Below are positions 28,901 through 41,200 of a stretch of DNA of 64,000 nt, in pieces (position 1 is the first letter of the stretch; every line of letters begins with the position of its first letter). The position numbers and the translations under genes were made by a program. The notes beneath the pieces were generated by a model, which saw nothing but the letters and a program-made list of their open reading frames with translations, searched no databases and was not told where the DNA came from. The DNA is from Xenopus tropicalis (taxonomy: Eukaryota > Chordata > Amphibia > Anura > Pipidae): NCBI RefSeq assembly GCF_000004195.4, contig NC_030678.2:90612404-90676403 (forward strand), in the 5' to 3' direction.

Positions 28901-29215
28901 ACAGTTTTTTTAGTTCTTTTATATCACAGCATACCCAAACCCAACAGCCTGACAGCTACAGAAGCATGCTATTGTGTATTTATGCAATTTTACTTTGATT
29001 TTGCAGTGGTTCTAAATTATTCCTCAGATACAGTGATCATAACTTGAAACTAACCTCCATTTCCATAACTAATGACTTGGGATGTGGGCTAATATTCTAA
29101 ATCCAAAATGAGATATTTCTTCTTTGTAAATATGTGTTTGGGCATATATGCACATTAGTGTAAATATGTACACACATAATGTATGTTTATATGTATAATA
29201 TGCATATATATGTAG

Positions 29216-29299
<84 letters not shown>

Positions 29300-32200
29300 G
29301 TCTGTTATAGCATACATCTGGTATGGAAGAGGGGGTAACTTAATTAATTGCCGTGGCTCAGTGTAGTTTTTTTGCAGTTTGGAGACTCCCAGCAACTGCG
29401 CCTAGTCCGTATTCTAAGAAGTACTGTTATGGTCCGCGTTGGTGGAGGTTGGATGGCACTAGATGAATTTTTGGTAAAGAATGATCCTTGCAGAGGTAAT
29501 GAATCACCTTGTTTACAGCTTTCATGTTAGAATCTGCATTGAATTTAAATATAGCTTAATGTTTTAGTCTATTGCTTAATACATTTTTTTCCTAAAAAAA
29601 AGTTGAGCGCAGCTGAAGATGGTAGAGGTCATCAAATATGTAAATGGATTTGAAATTCAGCCCACCATTATGGTGACAAACACGTCTGAAACACATGGAA
29701 CAACTGTCTAATCTAGTGGGGTCTAAATTAAATATCGTATTGCCGATAATTCTTTTGAAAGTGGAAGAGCTATTTCTTGCATAAAGGTAAAGAATGACCT
29801 GATGGCTGTGCATGGGTTAAGTATGTGGAGTATTCCTTAGACAAGCACCTGTGACCCTCTTCCAGCTTAGTATTCTATATCTAGTCTTAGAATGTATTTT
29901 AATGTTCTTTTCAACCAAAATTCCATGGCTAGGCCTTTTGATCAGGTTTACTTAAATAAACATAGCTTAAAGCAAATCTGTAGTGATTTTTATGGTATAC
30001 TTTTTACTTACCGTATTTTTCGGACCATAAGACGCACCGGACCATAAGACGCACCAATTTTTTGGGAAGGGAAATGAAGAAAAAAAGATTCTGAAACAAA
30101 GTGTCCTAAAATATTTTATGTGCATTAAAACCCAACCTGTACCAGCAGCACCCAACATATTTCACCCACCTGTACCAGCAGCACCCAACATATTTCACCC
30201 AACATATTGCCCCCCATCTGTACCAGCATATAGCCTACCGATATACTTAAAAAAAATGTTTTTACTTGACCGTGTGGTCTCCGCAGGGCCCTCCTCTATT
30301 TACCGGCGCTTAGCTCTGGCGCATGCACAATGACGCGCATGCGTATGGGCATGCGCGTCATTGTGCATGCGCACAGCGCCATAGCTAAGCGCCGGCAAAT
30401 AGAGGAGGGCCCTGCGGAGACCACACGATCAAGTAAAAACATTTTTTTTAAGTATATCGGTAGGCTATATTCGGACCATAAGACGCAGGGACTTTTTCCC
30501 CCCACTTCTGGGGGAAAAAAAGTGCGTCTTATGGTCCGAAAAATACGGTAATTATACTTTACTAAATTATACTGTTTACATAGCAAATAATTCACTCTAC
30601 TATTTCAAATTTTATTCTTGAACCAACAAATATATTGTATTAGTTGTAATATTGGTGTGTAGGCAGCCATCTCAGTGCATTGTGCCTGAGTCTGAGCTTT
30701 CAGAAGGAGCCAGCGCTACACATCAGAACTGCTTTCAGGTAACCTATTGTTTCTCCTACTCCCATGTTACCGAAGTGTCCCAAGCCGGACTTGGATTTCT
30801 TGCTATTGAGTGCTATTCTGATATCTACCACTTTTAGCAATACAGGATATACTGCTGGAGAAACTCAATAAAAGTTTTGGAAAAAAAATCATGTATTCCC
30901 ATGACAGTGTTCCTTTAAGTCAGGGATCCCCAACGTTTTTAACCCATGAGCCACATTCGAATGTAAAAAGAGTTGGGGAGCAACAGAAGCATAATTCACA
31001 ATTCATGGGGGTGCAAAATAAGGGCTATGATTGGCTATTTGGTGGACTGTTTGGCAGTTTGCATGTTTTATGCAACCAAAACTTCCCTCCAACGCAGGAA
31101 TTCAAGAATAAGCACCTGGTTTGAGGCCACTGAGAGCAACCTCCAAGGGGTTGGGGAGCAACATGTTGCTCTTGAGCCACTGGTTGGGGATCACTGCTTT
31201 AAGTGATTTCCTGTCCCAACAGGTTTTTGTTATGTCTCATTGAAAGCAATGAGCAAATTTAGGCAATTGGTGCTGCAAGTGTTAGATGCTAGGCAAAGCA
31301 AAATAAATGTTTCTGACTAATACAAAGTGGGTGTAACAAAAATAAAAGTTGGTATAAAGGCCCTATAAAAAAATCTAGCATTTAAAAGGGTCTTTGTTTG
31401 TTGGCTGTAATTCAGTGGACAGTGTGCAACTGCATTGTTTTCTGTTATGGACCAAAATGATTAATACATTGTAGGTAACTAAAAAAAAAAGCTTAACGTG
31501 TTTATTTTTCTTGTTTTTGGAAGTAATTGTTTCACTCCCAAGTTTTGGCCCAATACTTTAATTAAATCTTTCATTAAAAAAAGCATGAATGCAGTTTCTA
31601 AAACAAAAACGGTGCTACAAAATTATGTCAAAAGTTTGTTTTTAGTCAGTCATACAGATGAATCAGCTAGGACAATACTCTCCTGGCATTTCTCTCTGTC
31701 ACTGTCTCTGTGTGTAAGAAAAGTAACATTAGTAAACTGGATTGGGCTAATCTGGCAATTTCACAAAGGATTCAGGACATATAAGAAAGGCATAAGGAAG
31801 AGCCCTCTAATAATGCATGTAAACCATGGCTGAGTTGGCTTGTTCTTTATTTCATCCTTCATCCATATCTGACTAATTATTTCAAGGCTATAGCAAGCCC
31901 ATTATTCCTTAAGTTGTGCAGCTCTTTTGAACCTGCATAGTAATACAGTAAATATAATCAGTGCCTGAAGCGGGCTGGGAAATTTGCATGTATCTTATTC
32001 TTTTTTTCTCCTGCATTTCTCTTTATTTCTTTCTTTTCTTAGTTCATCATCCTGGGAATAAATTAAAGAGAACTGATTCCATCTCTTCTATAGGTTTGAA
32101 TTACCTTGCCTTATAGAGCTGCTTGCTTCATTAACCTGCAAAACCTTTCTAGTGCAACCATACAACCCTCAATTTGTCCAGAATCTTTTGAGGTTAAAAT

Positions 32201-35200
32201 GTGATCTGTGTATAAGTATGGTTATTCTACATTAACTACACAGTAAACAATGAGAGCATGGCATGTTGGGTGTACTACCTTGCATACATGACATTCTCTG
32301 TTAACAATTATGATATAACTGTCTAATGTGTTTGTGTTACCATTAAAGTAATATAAAAGTTCCAGCATTACTTTCAAAATCCTTCATGGGTTAGTAATAC
32401 TTATTTTATACCTGGCTCCCATGTTTGGAAGGCTGTGTACACCCATCACACCTAACTATAGGGTGGTAAATTTCATTTATTCTGGAGATGCTATACATTG
32501 GTACCAACCTGTATATCCATGACCCTCTCCCAGCTTAATGCTAAGCCTTAATGCATTGTCAAGCTGCTTGACTATAATTAAAGAAAAAAATGCTTTAAAA
32601 CAGTAGTTTACCCCCATGTTCAACATTCATTTAATGAATGTAGCTTATGCTGAGCATGGTTTTACCTGTTTCTTTAATTAGAAAACAATGTATGTTAAGC
32701 TAAATAAGGCAAACAGAAAGACTGCTTCATATTTCCAACTTCTAGGTCCTTGCATGGTATATTGCCAGTGCAAAACAAACCCCCCTGCATAATGGACTTT
32801 TGCTAATCTGTAATTAAAAACAGTCACAACAAAGGGCTATAGAGAGTATGGCAAGGAGATTTTTTTTTAACACAAGAAGAGGCAGAATGTGTTCAGCATA
32901 AGTTTACTTTATGTTGAAAAAGGTAAGATCCAGACATATACTGCCCTTTTTAAGGACCATTAACAAGAAAAGGCGAAATCTGTATTATACATGTAAAGTT
33001 TGTATCTGATCATTTAACACAAATAAACTATTTATTGGAAACAGATGTCCTGTTTTATAAAATACAGGGTTTCAGGCAGTAGTCCTGTAAAGACCCATGA
33101 ATGGCATTTGACCCCTGTTGATCTTCCTGTGTAAGAACTAAAACCATTTTATTCTACAGAGCTTATCTTTTTACCTGCTGTGGAAACGTACATGTTTGCC
33201 CTATTCAGCTTGAATGGCTGCCCCTGTGGCTACACAACAGTTTATATAAATTATAGTAGTGTTTTTAAAGCACACACAACATTATTTACTAGTGAACGTT
33301 AACAGCACAATACATTTAAATAAATATTAAACAATGTAATTTTTTGGTGTTACTGTTCCTGTAAAGTGATACTGAATAAGTTAATTCTGTATGTACAGTG
33401 GTGTGAAAAACTATTTGCCCCCTTCCTGATTTCTTATTCTTTTGCATGTTTGTCACACTTAAATGTTTCTGCTCATCAAAAACCGTTAACTATTAGTCAA
33501 AGATAACATAATTGAACACAAAATGCAGTTTTTAAATGAAGGTTTACGTTATTAAGGGAGAAAAAAACTCCAAATCTACATGGCCCTGTGTGAAAAAGTG
33601 ATTGTTAAAATATAACTTAACTGTGGTTTATCACACCTGAGTTCAATTTCTGTAGTCACCCCCAGGCCTGATTACTGCCACACCTGTTTCAATCAAGAAA
33701 TCACTTAAATAGGAGCTACCTGACACAGAGAAGTAGCCCAAAAGCACCTCAAAAGCTAGACATCATGCCAAGATCCAAAGAAATTCAGGAACAAAAGTAA
33801 TTGAGATCTATCAGTCTGGTAAAGGTTATAAAGCCATTTCTAAAACTTTGAGAATCCAGTGAACCACAATGAGAGCCATTATCCACAAATGGCAAAAACA
33901 TGGAACAGTGGTGAACCTTCCCAGGAGTGGCCGGCCGACCAAAATTACCCCTAGAGCGCAGAGACAACTCATCCGAAAGGCCACAAATGACCCCAGGACA
34001 ACATCTAAAGAACTGCAGGCCTCACTTGCCTCAATTAAGGTCAGTGTTCACGACTCCACCATAAGAAAGAGACTGGGCAAAAATGGCCTGCATGGCAGAT
34101 TTCCAAGGCGCAAACCACTTTTAAGCAAAAAGAACATTAAGGCTTGTCTCAATTTTGCTAAAAAACATCTCAATGATTGCCAAGACTTTTGGGAAAATAC
34201 CTTGTGGACCGACGAGACAAAAGTTGAACTTTTTGGAAGGTGCCTGTCCCGTTACATCTGGCGTAAAAGTAACACAGCATTTCAGAAAAAGAACATCATA
34301 CCAACAGTAAAATATGGTGGTGGTAGTGTGATGGTCTGGGGTTGTTTTGCTGCTTCAGGACCTGGAAGGCTTGCTGTGATAGATGGAACCATGAATTCTA
34401 CTGTCTACCAAAAAATCCTGAAGGAGAATGTCCGGCCATCTGTTCGTCAACTCAAGCTGAAGCGATCTTGGGTGCTGCAGCAGGACAATGACCCAAAACA
34501 CACCAGCAAATCCACCTCTGAATGGCTGAAGAAAAACAAAATGAAGACTTTGGAGTGGCCTAGTCAAAGTCCTGACCTGAATCCTATTGAGATGTTGTGG
34601 CATGACCTTAAAAAGGCGGTTCATGCTAGAAAACCATCAAATAAAGCTAAATTACAACAATTCTGCAAAGATGAGTGGGCCAAAATTTCTCCAGAGCACT
34701 GTAAAAGACTCGTTGCAAGTTATCGCAAACGCTTGATTGCAGTTATTGCTGCTAAGGGTGGCCCAACCAGTTATTAGGTTCAGGGGGCAATTACTTTTTC
34801 ACACATGGCCATGTAGGTTTGGATTTTTTTTCTCCCTAAATAATAAAAACCCTCATTTAAAAACTGCATTTTGTGTTTACTTGTGTTATCTTTGACTAAT
34901 AGTTAAATGTGTTTGATGATCAGAAATATTTTGTGTGACAAACATGCAAAAGAATAAGAAATCAGGAAGGGGGCAAATAGTTTTTCACACCACTGTATAT
35001 GTTGCGGAAGAGTCAGGGAATGAGGCAGATCTCAACATGTATACAATCATATTGGAAGAGAATGCCGTTTCTGTGTTAAACACATCCGTACTGTACAGTA
35101 TGAAATCCTTTGCTCTCTGCACACAGACATATTGTTAGGAAATTGCCATTTTCATGTCTTTGGTTATGTCAGCATTTCCCAGGTCTGCAGTCTGGATTTT

Positions 35201-38200
35201 GCTTTGTCTTAAAGATTTAAATTGCACTTCCCTGTATTGCACCAAAAATATACTAATCATCTGCTTGACCTTGCCTGTGTGTTTTCACTGCTTTTGCTGA
35301 AAGCAGATGTCTTGCAATAAGAGTTATAGGGCTCACCTAATCACTGTAAGAAGTTAGGGAATTTGGGTTGAACAGTTCATTCTGGCTTGTTTGCTAAGTA
35401 TAAATGTATATAAATATTTAACAGTGTACATAAACACACTGACTGGGCGTAAAAGTTAGCTTTTATTATAGTCTCATAGTAACAGGTTTATCTTGGCTAA
35501 CTGATTCTAACAGCAAGTGTATGCTATCTAATTGCTGGTGCTTTGCTTAATATAAATAACACACTGTGTTTACAGTAAGCCTTTCTGTGAATAATAATTC
35601 TGTACATTTTCCCTGCAGCAAGAGGGAGAACAAATCTAGAGCTACGAGAAAAGTTCATTCTACCAGAGGGGGTATCCCAAGGAATGACCCCATTCAGGTC
35701 TAGAGGGCGGAGATCTAAACCATCTTCTAGAACAGCTTCTCCAACACGATCTAGTTCCAGTGCCAGTCAGAGTAACCACAGCTGTACATCTGTGCCGTCC
35801 TCACCTGCCACTCCTGCTAGTGGCTCAAAGGTAAGTTCAGAACACAGACACAAAAAAAATGCAAACCTGGCTGTTTAAAGAATAATTTGCCTGCTTCTTT
35901 TTTTGTATTTAACTCTTTTATTGTCATGGTTAGAGCAAAAGAGATGTGCCTGCTTCTTTTTGTAGCTTGTGGCAGATTTCCTGCTATATATTTAAAATAT
36001 CACTTTTGTTAACAGTCAGAATGGTTTTCCACTTTTATTTTTGTATCCCATATGAAAGAAGGAACAACAGCATTTCTAGGACTACAACTGTTCATGACAT
36101 TGAAGATACCCCAGCAAAATAGAAAAAATCCATAATATCAAGACAGAACACTTGAATACATCCTGAGTGGACCTTAAATAAAACATTGTTCGATGGAAGG
36201 AAGGCACAAACATGTGTCATACCTTTCCCTATTACCTTATATGGCCCACCTATAACCAGGAAATAACAATTCATTGAGATATGGATATAGCTATATAAAT
36301 ATACAGGTATGGGACCTGTTATCCAGAATGTTTGGGACCTAGGGTTTTACATATAAGGGATCTTTCCGTAATTTGGATCTCCATAACTTAAGTCTGCTAA
36401 AAATCATTCAAATATTGAATAAACCCTATAGGACTGTTTTGCCTTCAATAATGATTAATTATATCTTAGTTGGGATCAAGTACAGGTACTGTTTTATTAT
36501 TACAGAGAAAAAGGAAATCAATTTTAAAGATTAGAATTATTTGCTTATAATGGAGTCTATGGGAGATGGCCTTTCCGTAATTTGGAACTTTCTGTCTAAC
36601 GGGTTTCCGGATAAGGGATCCGATACCTGTATTAGGAAAATATTACATTAAGCTCAGTTACATGTGCAGCTACTTCCCCCAGTTAAGAGAAAACTATAGG
36701 GTTGATAAAGTAGGAAAGGCCTAAGGATCTTGTGCCACCACCTTCCTGCCCCTTTTGGTCCTGTGTTATAATATTCTGTTCTTAGGTTACTGAACTCTGG
36801 CAGAATTTCTTGCTTTATTCTGTGTTTTTTTTTTCTTTGGCAATTCAATTACTCTCCATGAGTCACAATAACAAATTAAGATGGAAAATGCTATGTTCGG
36901 GACTACATATAAATAATAACTAATAATGTATGAAACTTTAAAGGAAAAACAAACAAAACACTTATAAAACGAAATATTTACAGGACTAGATTTTCACTAA
37001 ATATATTGGTAGATGAAATATGTGTTCATTCCTGTTAATACAGCCAGTAATATATATTTTCACATGTTATTAATGATTTATTACAGTCTCATGTCATGCG
37101 GCTGTACTTAGAGCAGGTCCCATATAAGTATTATCTTAAAGCAGATATATAGACAACATCATTTTTAGGGGGTCCAAACAATTAAGGCCCCACATACCTG
37201 GACCTCCATTGTACCCCAAAAATAAATAATTTTTTTGCAGAAGGGGCTACAGCTGTGGGTTAGTGAGTATAGTAAGGTGAGACACACAGTCATATGTTTT
37301 GTTAAATACAACACTCATGATACCCCAACAACAAACACCTTATGAAATTGAGTTTAAAGGAACAGTTCAGTGTAAAAATGAAACTGGGTAATATAGATAG
37401 ACTGTGCAAAATAAAAAATGTTTTCAATATAGTTACTTAGCCAAAAATATAGTCTATAAAGTCTGGAGTGAGCAAGTGTCTAACATAATTGCCAGTACAC
37501 TATTTCCTCCTCTAAGCTGTTAGTCAGTAACCAATTGACGACTTTAGGGGGGGGGGGGGGGGGGCATATGGGACATAACTGTTCAGTAAGTTTGCATTTG
37601 AATCTGACCTGCGTGCTCCCAAACTAACCGAACAGTTATGTCCCATGTGCCCTCCCATAAAGTCACTGACTAAAAGGTCAGAGAGCTAAAAGCAGGAAGT
37701 AGTATTCTGGCTATTATGTTAGACATCTGCCCACTCCAGCCTTTATAGATTACATTTTTGCCTAATTAACTATTACAAATATTTTTTATTTCAGACAGTC
37801 TATCTGTTTAACCCAGTTTAATTTTTACACTGAACTGTTTCTTTAAAAGCTGCAGGTTGGTTCCATATATATAGGTCCCCCTAAATAGGACATTTTGCTA
37901 GCCATAATAATGGTTCAATAACGCCATATGGTATATCACTATTCGCTATTTTTTTGTCCACTAATAAGTCAGTATTACTGCTTCCTAACATCACTCTGTG
38001 CACCATCTGGAGCCGTACAGTGTAAAAGTCTGTAAGAGTCTTTCAGTTCTTTTTCCCTTTCCTTATGTTGTTTACTTTTTATTTGGAAGTTATTTTCTGC
38101 TTGTTTTTGTTTTCTTTCCTTCCATCTGACATCCTCTTATCTTTGCTCATCCCCATTGCATTCATTTGTCTGCTGCAACCCCTCCCACAGACTCCACAGC

Positions 38201-41200
38201 ATCTCTCTCGCTGTTATGAGAAGCCCTGGCTTGTAAACAGCAAAGCTAGCACTCCTATTAGGTGTGCTGAATATCCAGACTTCCACACCCCATCACCTGA
38301 GGTAGAGTATGGTCCTTGGATTCTTGGAGATCCTGCGCCCATTCTTCCATGCTGCTCTTTAATAACAATTCCTGATTATGCTTGCACCATGCCAACTAAT
38401 TGCCCTGTAAATTAACAGAGGACTTTTCATGATGTGTGTTCTGCTGTAAATAGCAATTCTTTCTTGGAAAAAATCTTTCCTTCTCATATATTCTAAAATA
38501 TTGAACATTAAAGGCTTGTTATTCTCTAACTTTCAAAATTACAAATTGTTTCTCTACTAAAAACAACCTTAAATTTACTATTCTAGTAATAGATGCATGA
38601 AATAAATTCTAGTTGTTTATAAAATAATAACTTCCACAATTTGTTTGAAATCAAAAAGTAAACAAAATACTTTTGAGAGTTTGGTACAGCTTGGTTGCAT
38701 GCTTGATATGGGTATTTCACACTGCTTTAAATGAACATTATATGTAAATAAAATTTGCATTACATTAGTTTAAATGTTTTAGGAGCTCATTAGAAGTAAG
38801 TACGACAATTCTAACCTGTTGAAGGACAACTGAGCCTTAAGGCTGCCATGCACAAATGTGACCCAGTACAGTATCCAACTGATTGGTCCACAGCAGATCG
38901 TGTACTAAGAACCATACATGGTGTGGCCATTCTGTTCAAATGTTTTTTAAACCTGTCCAATCTTTGATGGCAGAGATCCATAGTACATGGATATTGGTCA
39001 GGATCATTGATCCACTTTTCTCTTACCAAAATTGCATGAAGTCTATCGAAAGTGGATTTTTTTTTTTTTTTTCAGGAGCAAAGATTTTCCTGGTTGAGTA
39101 ATATAACATGTATTTTAGCCATTCTAGCTGCATAGGCCAATAAGGGATAATTACTGAGTTGCTGGACCAAGGCAACACTTTGCATATGGTATTTCAAAGC
39201 CTCAAGGTTACCTACAATATCAACATCTCTCAAAGTATGCACGACTTTTCAACATATATAAATCCAATATAATTTCCATTATATAATTAAGGTCATGCTA
39301 GTTAAGCACATATATGTGTGTGCACAAAATGACACCAATATTGTGGGGCTCACAAAATTTTGTTTGTAAATTCAACTCTCTTCTTGCTTGACACTTCACA
39401 CTGGCCACAATGTGCTCATCAAAACATATTTTTGCTCACTCTGAATAAGTCAATTAGTGCTAATTGCAGCCTGTTAAATACTTTTGTAAATGATGTACCA
39501 AAAAGTAACTGTTGTCTGTGCTTGAAGGTGACACCAGCTCAGGGCAGCAAATTGAAGAAAGCCGCTGTTCACACAAGCCGTTCATCCCTGACTGGGGATA
39601 CACCCACCTCTTCAAGTGCCAAATCGGGCAGAGCTGGTAAGTAAGATTTTATTGCTGGAAGATTGGTTATTGTGTGTTTATCTAATGTATGTGTATGTCT
39701 TTATATAGTTATGTTTGTGTGTTATCTTCTGAAAGTGAAAAATGAACTTGGCTATTGCAGTTTTACTCGATTCTTAATCTAGTAAGGGGACATACTGTAC
39801 TTGATGCAGGTTGAAAGGCGAGAAAGTATAAGTAGTGCATTCCATTCTTTTTCCATTTGTATTTTATTTTGTGGTTTAGTTCAATAAAAAACTAGGGCAC
39901 ATTTATGCTAAACATTTTCCTGTTTTTATAGGCCTAATCTTTGGAATAGCAATGTCCGATAGACAATATATTCATGTTCTACCTAGGCATTGATTACATT
40001 TATTACAGCAGCTTCTGGCTCCCACTTGGTCCTTGCCCTGGTGTTACCCTCTCAGAAATATTTTCTGGCTGCAAGATCAAATCCTTTATCTGATTAATCA
40101 TGTTAAAATAGGAACTTCTTACTAACATTTAGGGCTATGGTACACCTGTCTGCCTGTTGTGTTTTGGCACCAAGGTCTGTCTGATGTCCTCTGTGTGTGT
40201 TTACTATGGTGCGTCTCACTCATTTTTACAAGCAGCACCGCCCATGTTCTCTGCCAAAAGTCCTATGTTCAGTAGCCCTTAGTAGAGGGCTTTCAAAGAA
40301 ATAATTAGAAGTCATGGAATAGTGATATAAACAATAGCTGTCAAGGGCAGTGTAACATCTGCAAGTCTTGCAAAATTCAAGTGTATGGATGGTCAGTCAT
40401 ATCTTTAAGGATATTATTCAGAGAATATCAAGGGAAATGAAATGGGTTGTTATAGTGTTTAATTATAGTGTGCAGTGAGCACCTTTGTATGTCATTATAG
40501 GATAAAACCGGGAAAACAGTTTCTGTTGGCATCAGACAGTCTAACCTTTAATCTTTGAAACATTTTTTAATGCAATCTTTAATAATAATACATTTAGTTA
40601 ACAAAACTTGAATTTCTTCTTTTCTGAGCCCTCTTGATTATCTGTATTGCTTTGGATTTGGGTTTCTCCAGAGAGTGCTTTTTTTTCGGTCAGTGTAACA
40701 TTGCATGAAACGTACAATGAATTGCCTACATTGGCAAGTTGTTCTGCCGTAAAAACTTATTTGCTTAGTCACCCCAGCACTTGACACAGTGCACCACACT
40801 GACAGAGAGATGCCAACATGTACTGAGAGTGACACCCAGCATACAGGGCCACCATTATCTGGGGACAGGTGGGAATCCTCTCAGGAGACCCATAGCAGCA
40901 AGGGACCTGGACAGACAAAAGATGATGATTTGCAGTCTGAAAAGGGGCAGAGCTTGTGGAGTGAGTGTTCTTGATGCATCAGAGGATAGATTGAAGGGTT
41001 TGTGGGAGCAATGTCCTTGATGAATCAAATATGTGAGCTTTTCTTCCCCTTTAATTGGCAACCCATGCTCTTTAGTAGGTAGGACTCACTTCCCAGGGTG
41101 CCTGGATAGGCAGTGAGCTAATTGCACTGGAAGGATGGCCCCATGATTTCTGATGGCATTTCTGCCAGTATATGTTATTTTGGTACACACCGGGAGAATG

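Noticed and set aside
30118..30595. ORFs of 71-99 codons on both strands
   Set aside because: Mirror-image frames produced by the CpG-rich palindromic MITE.
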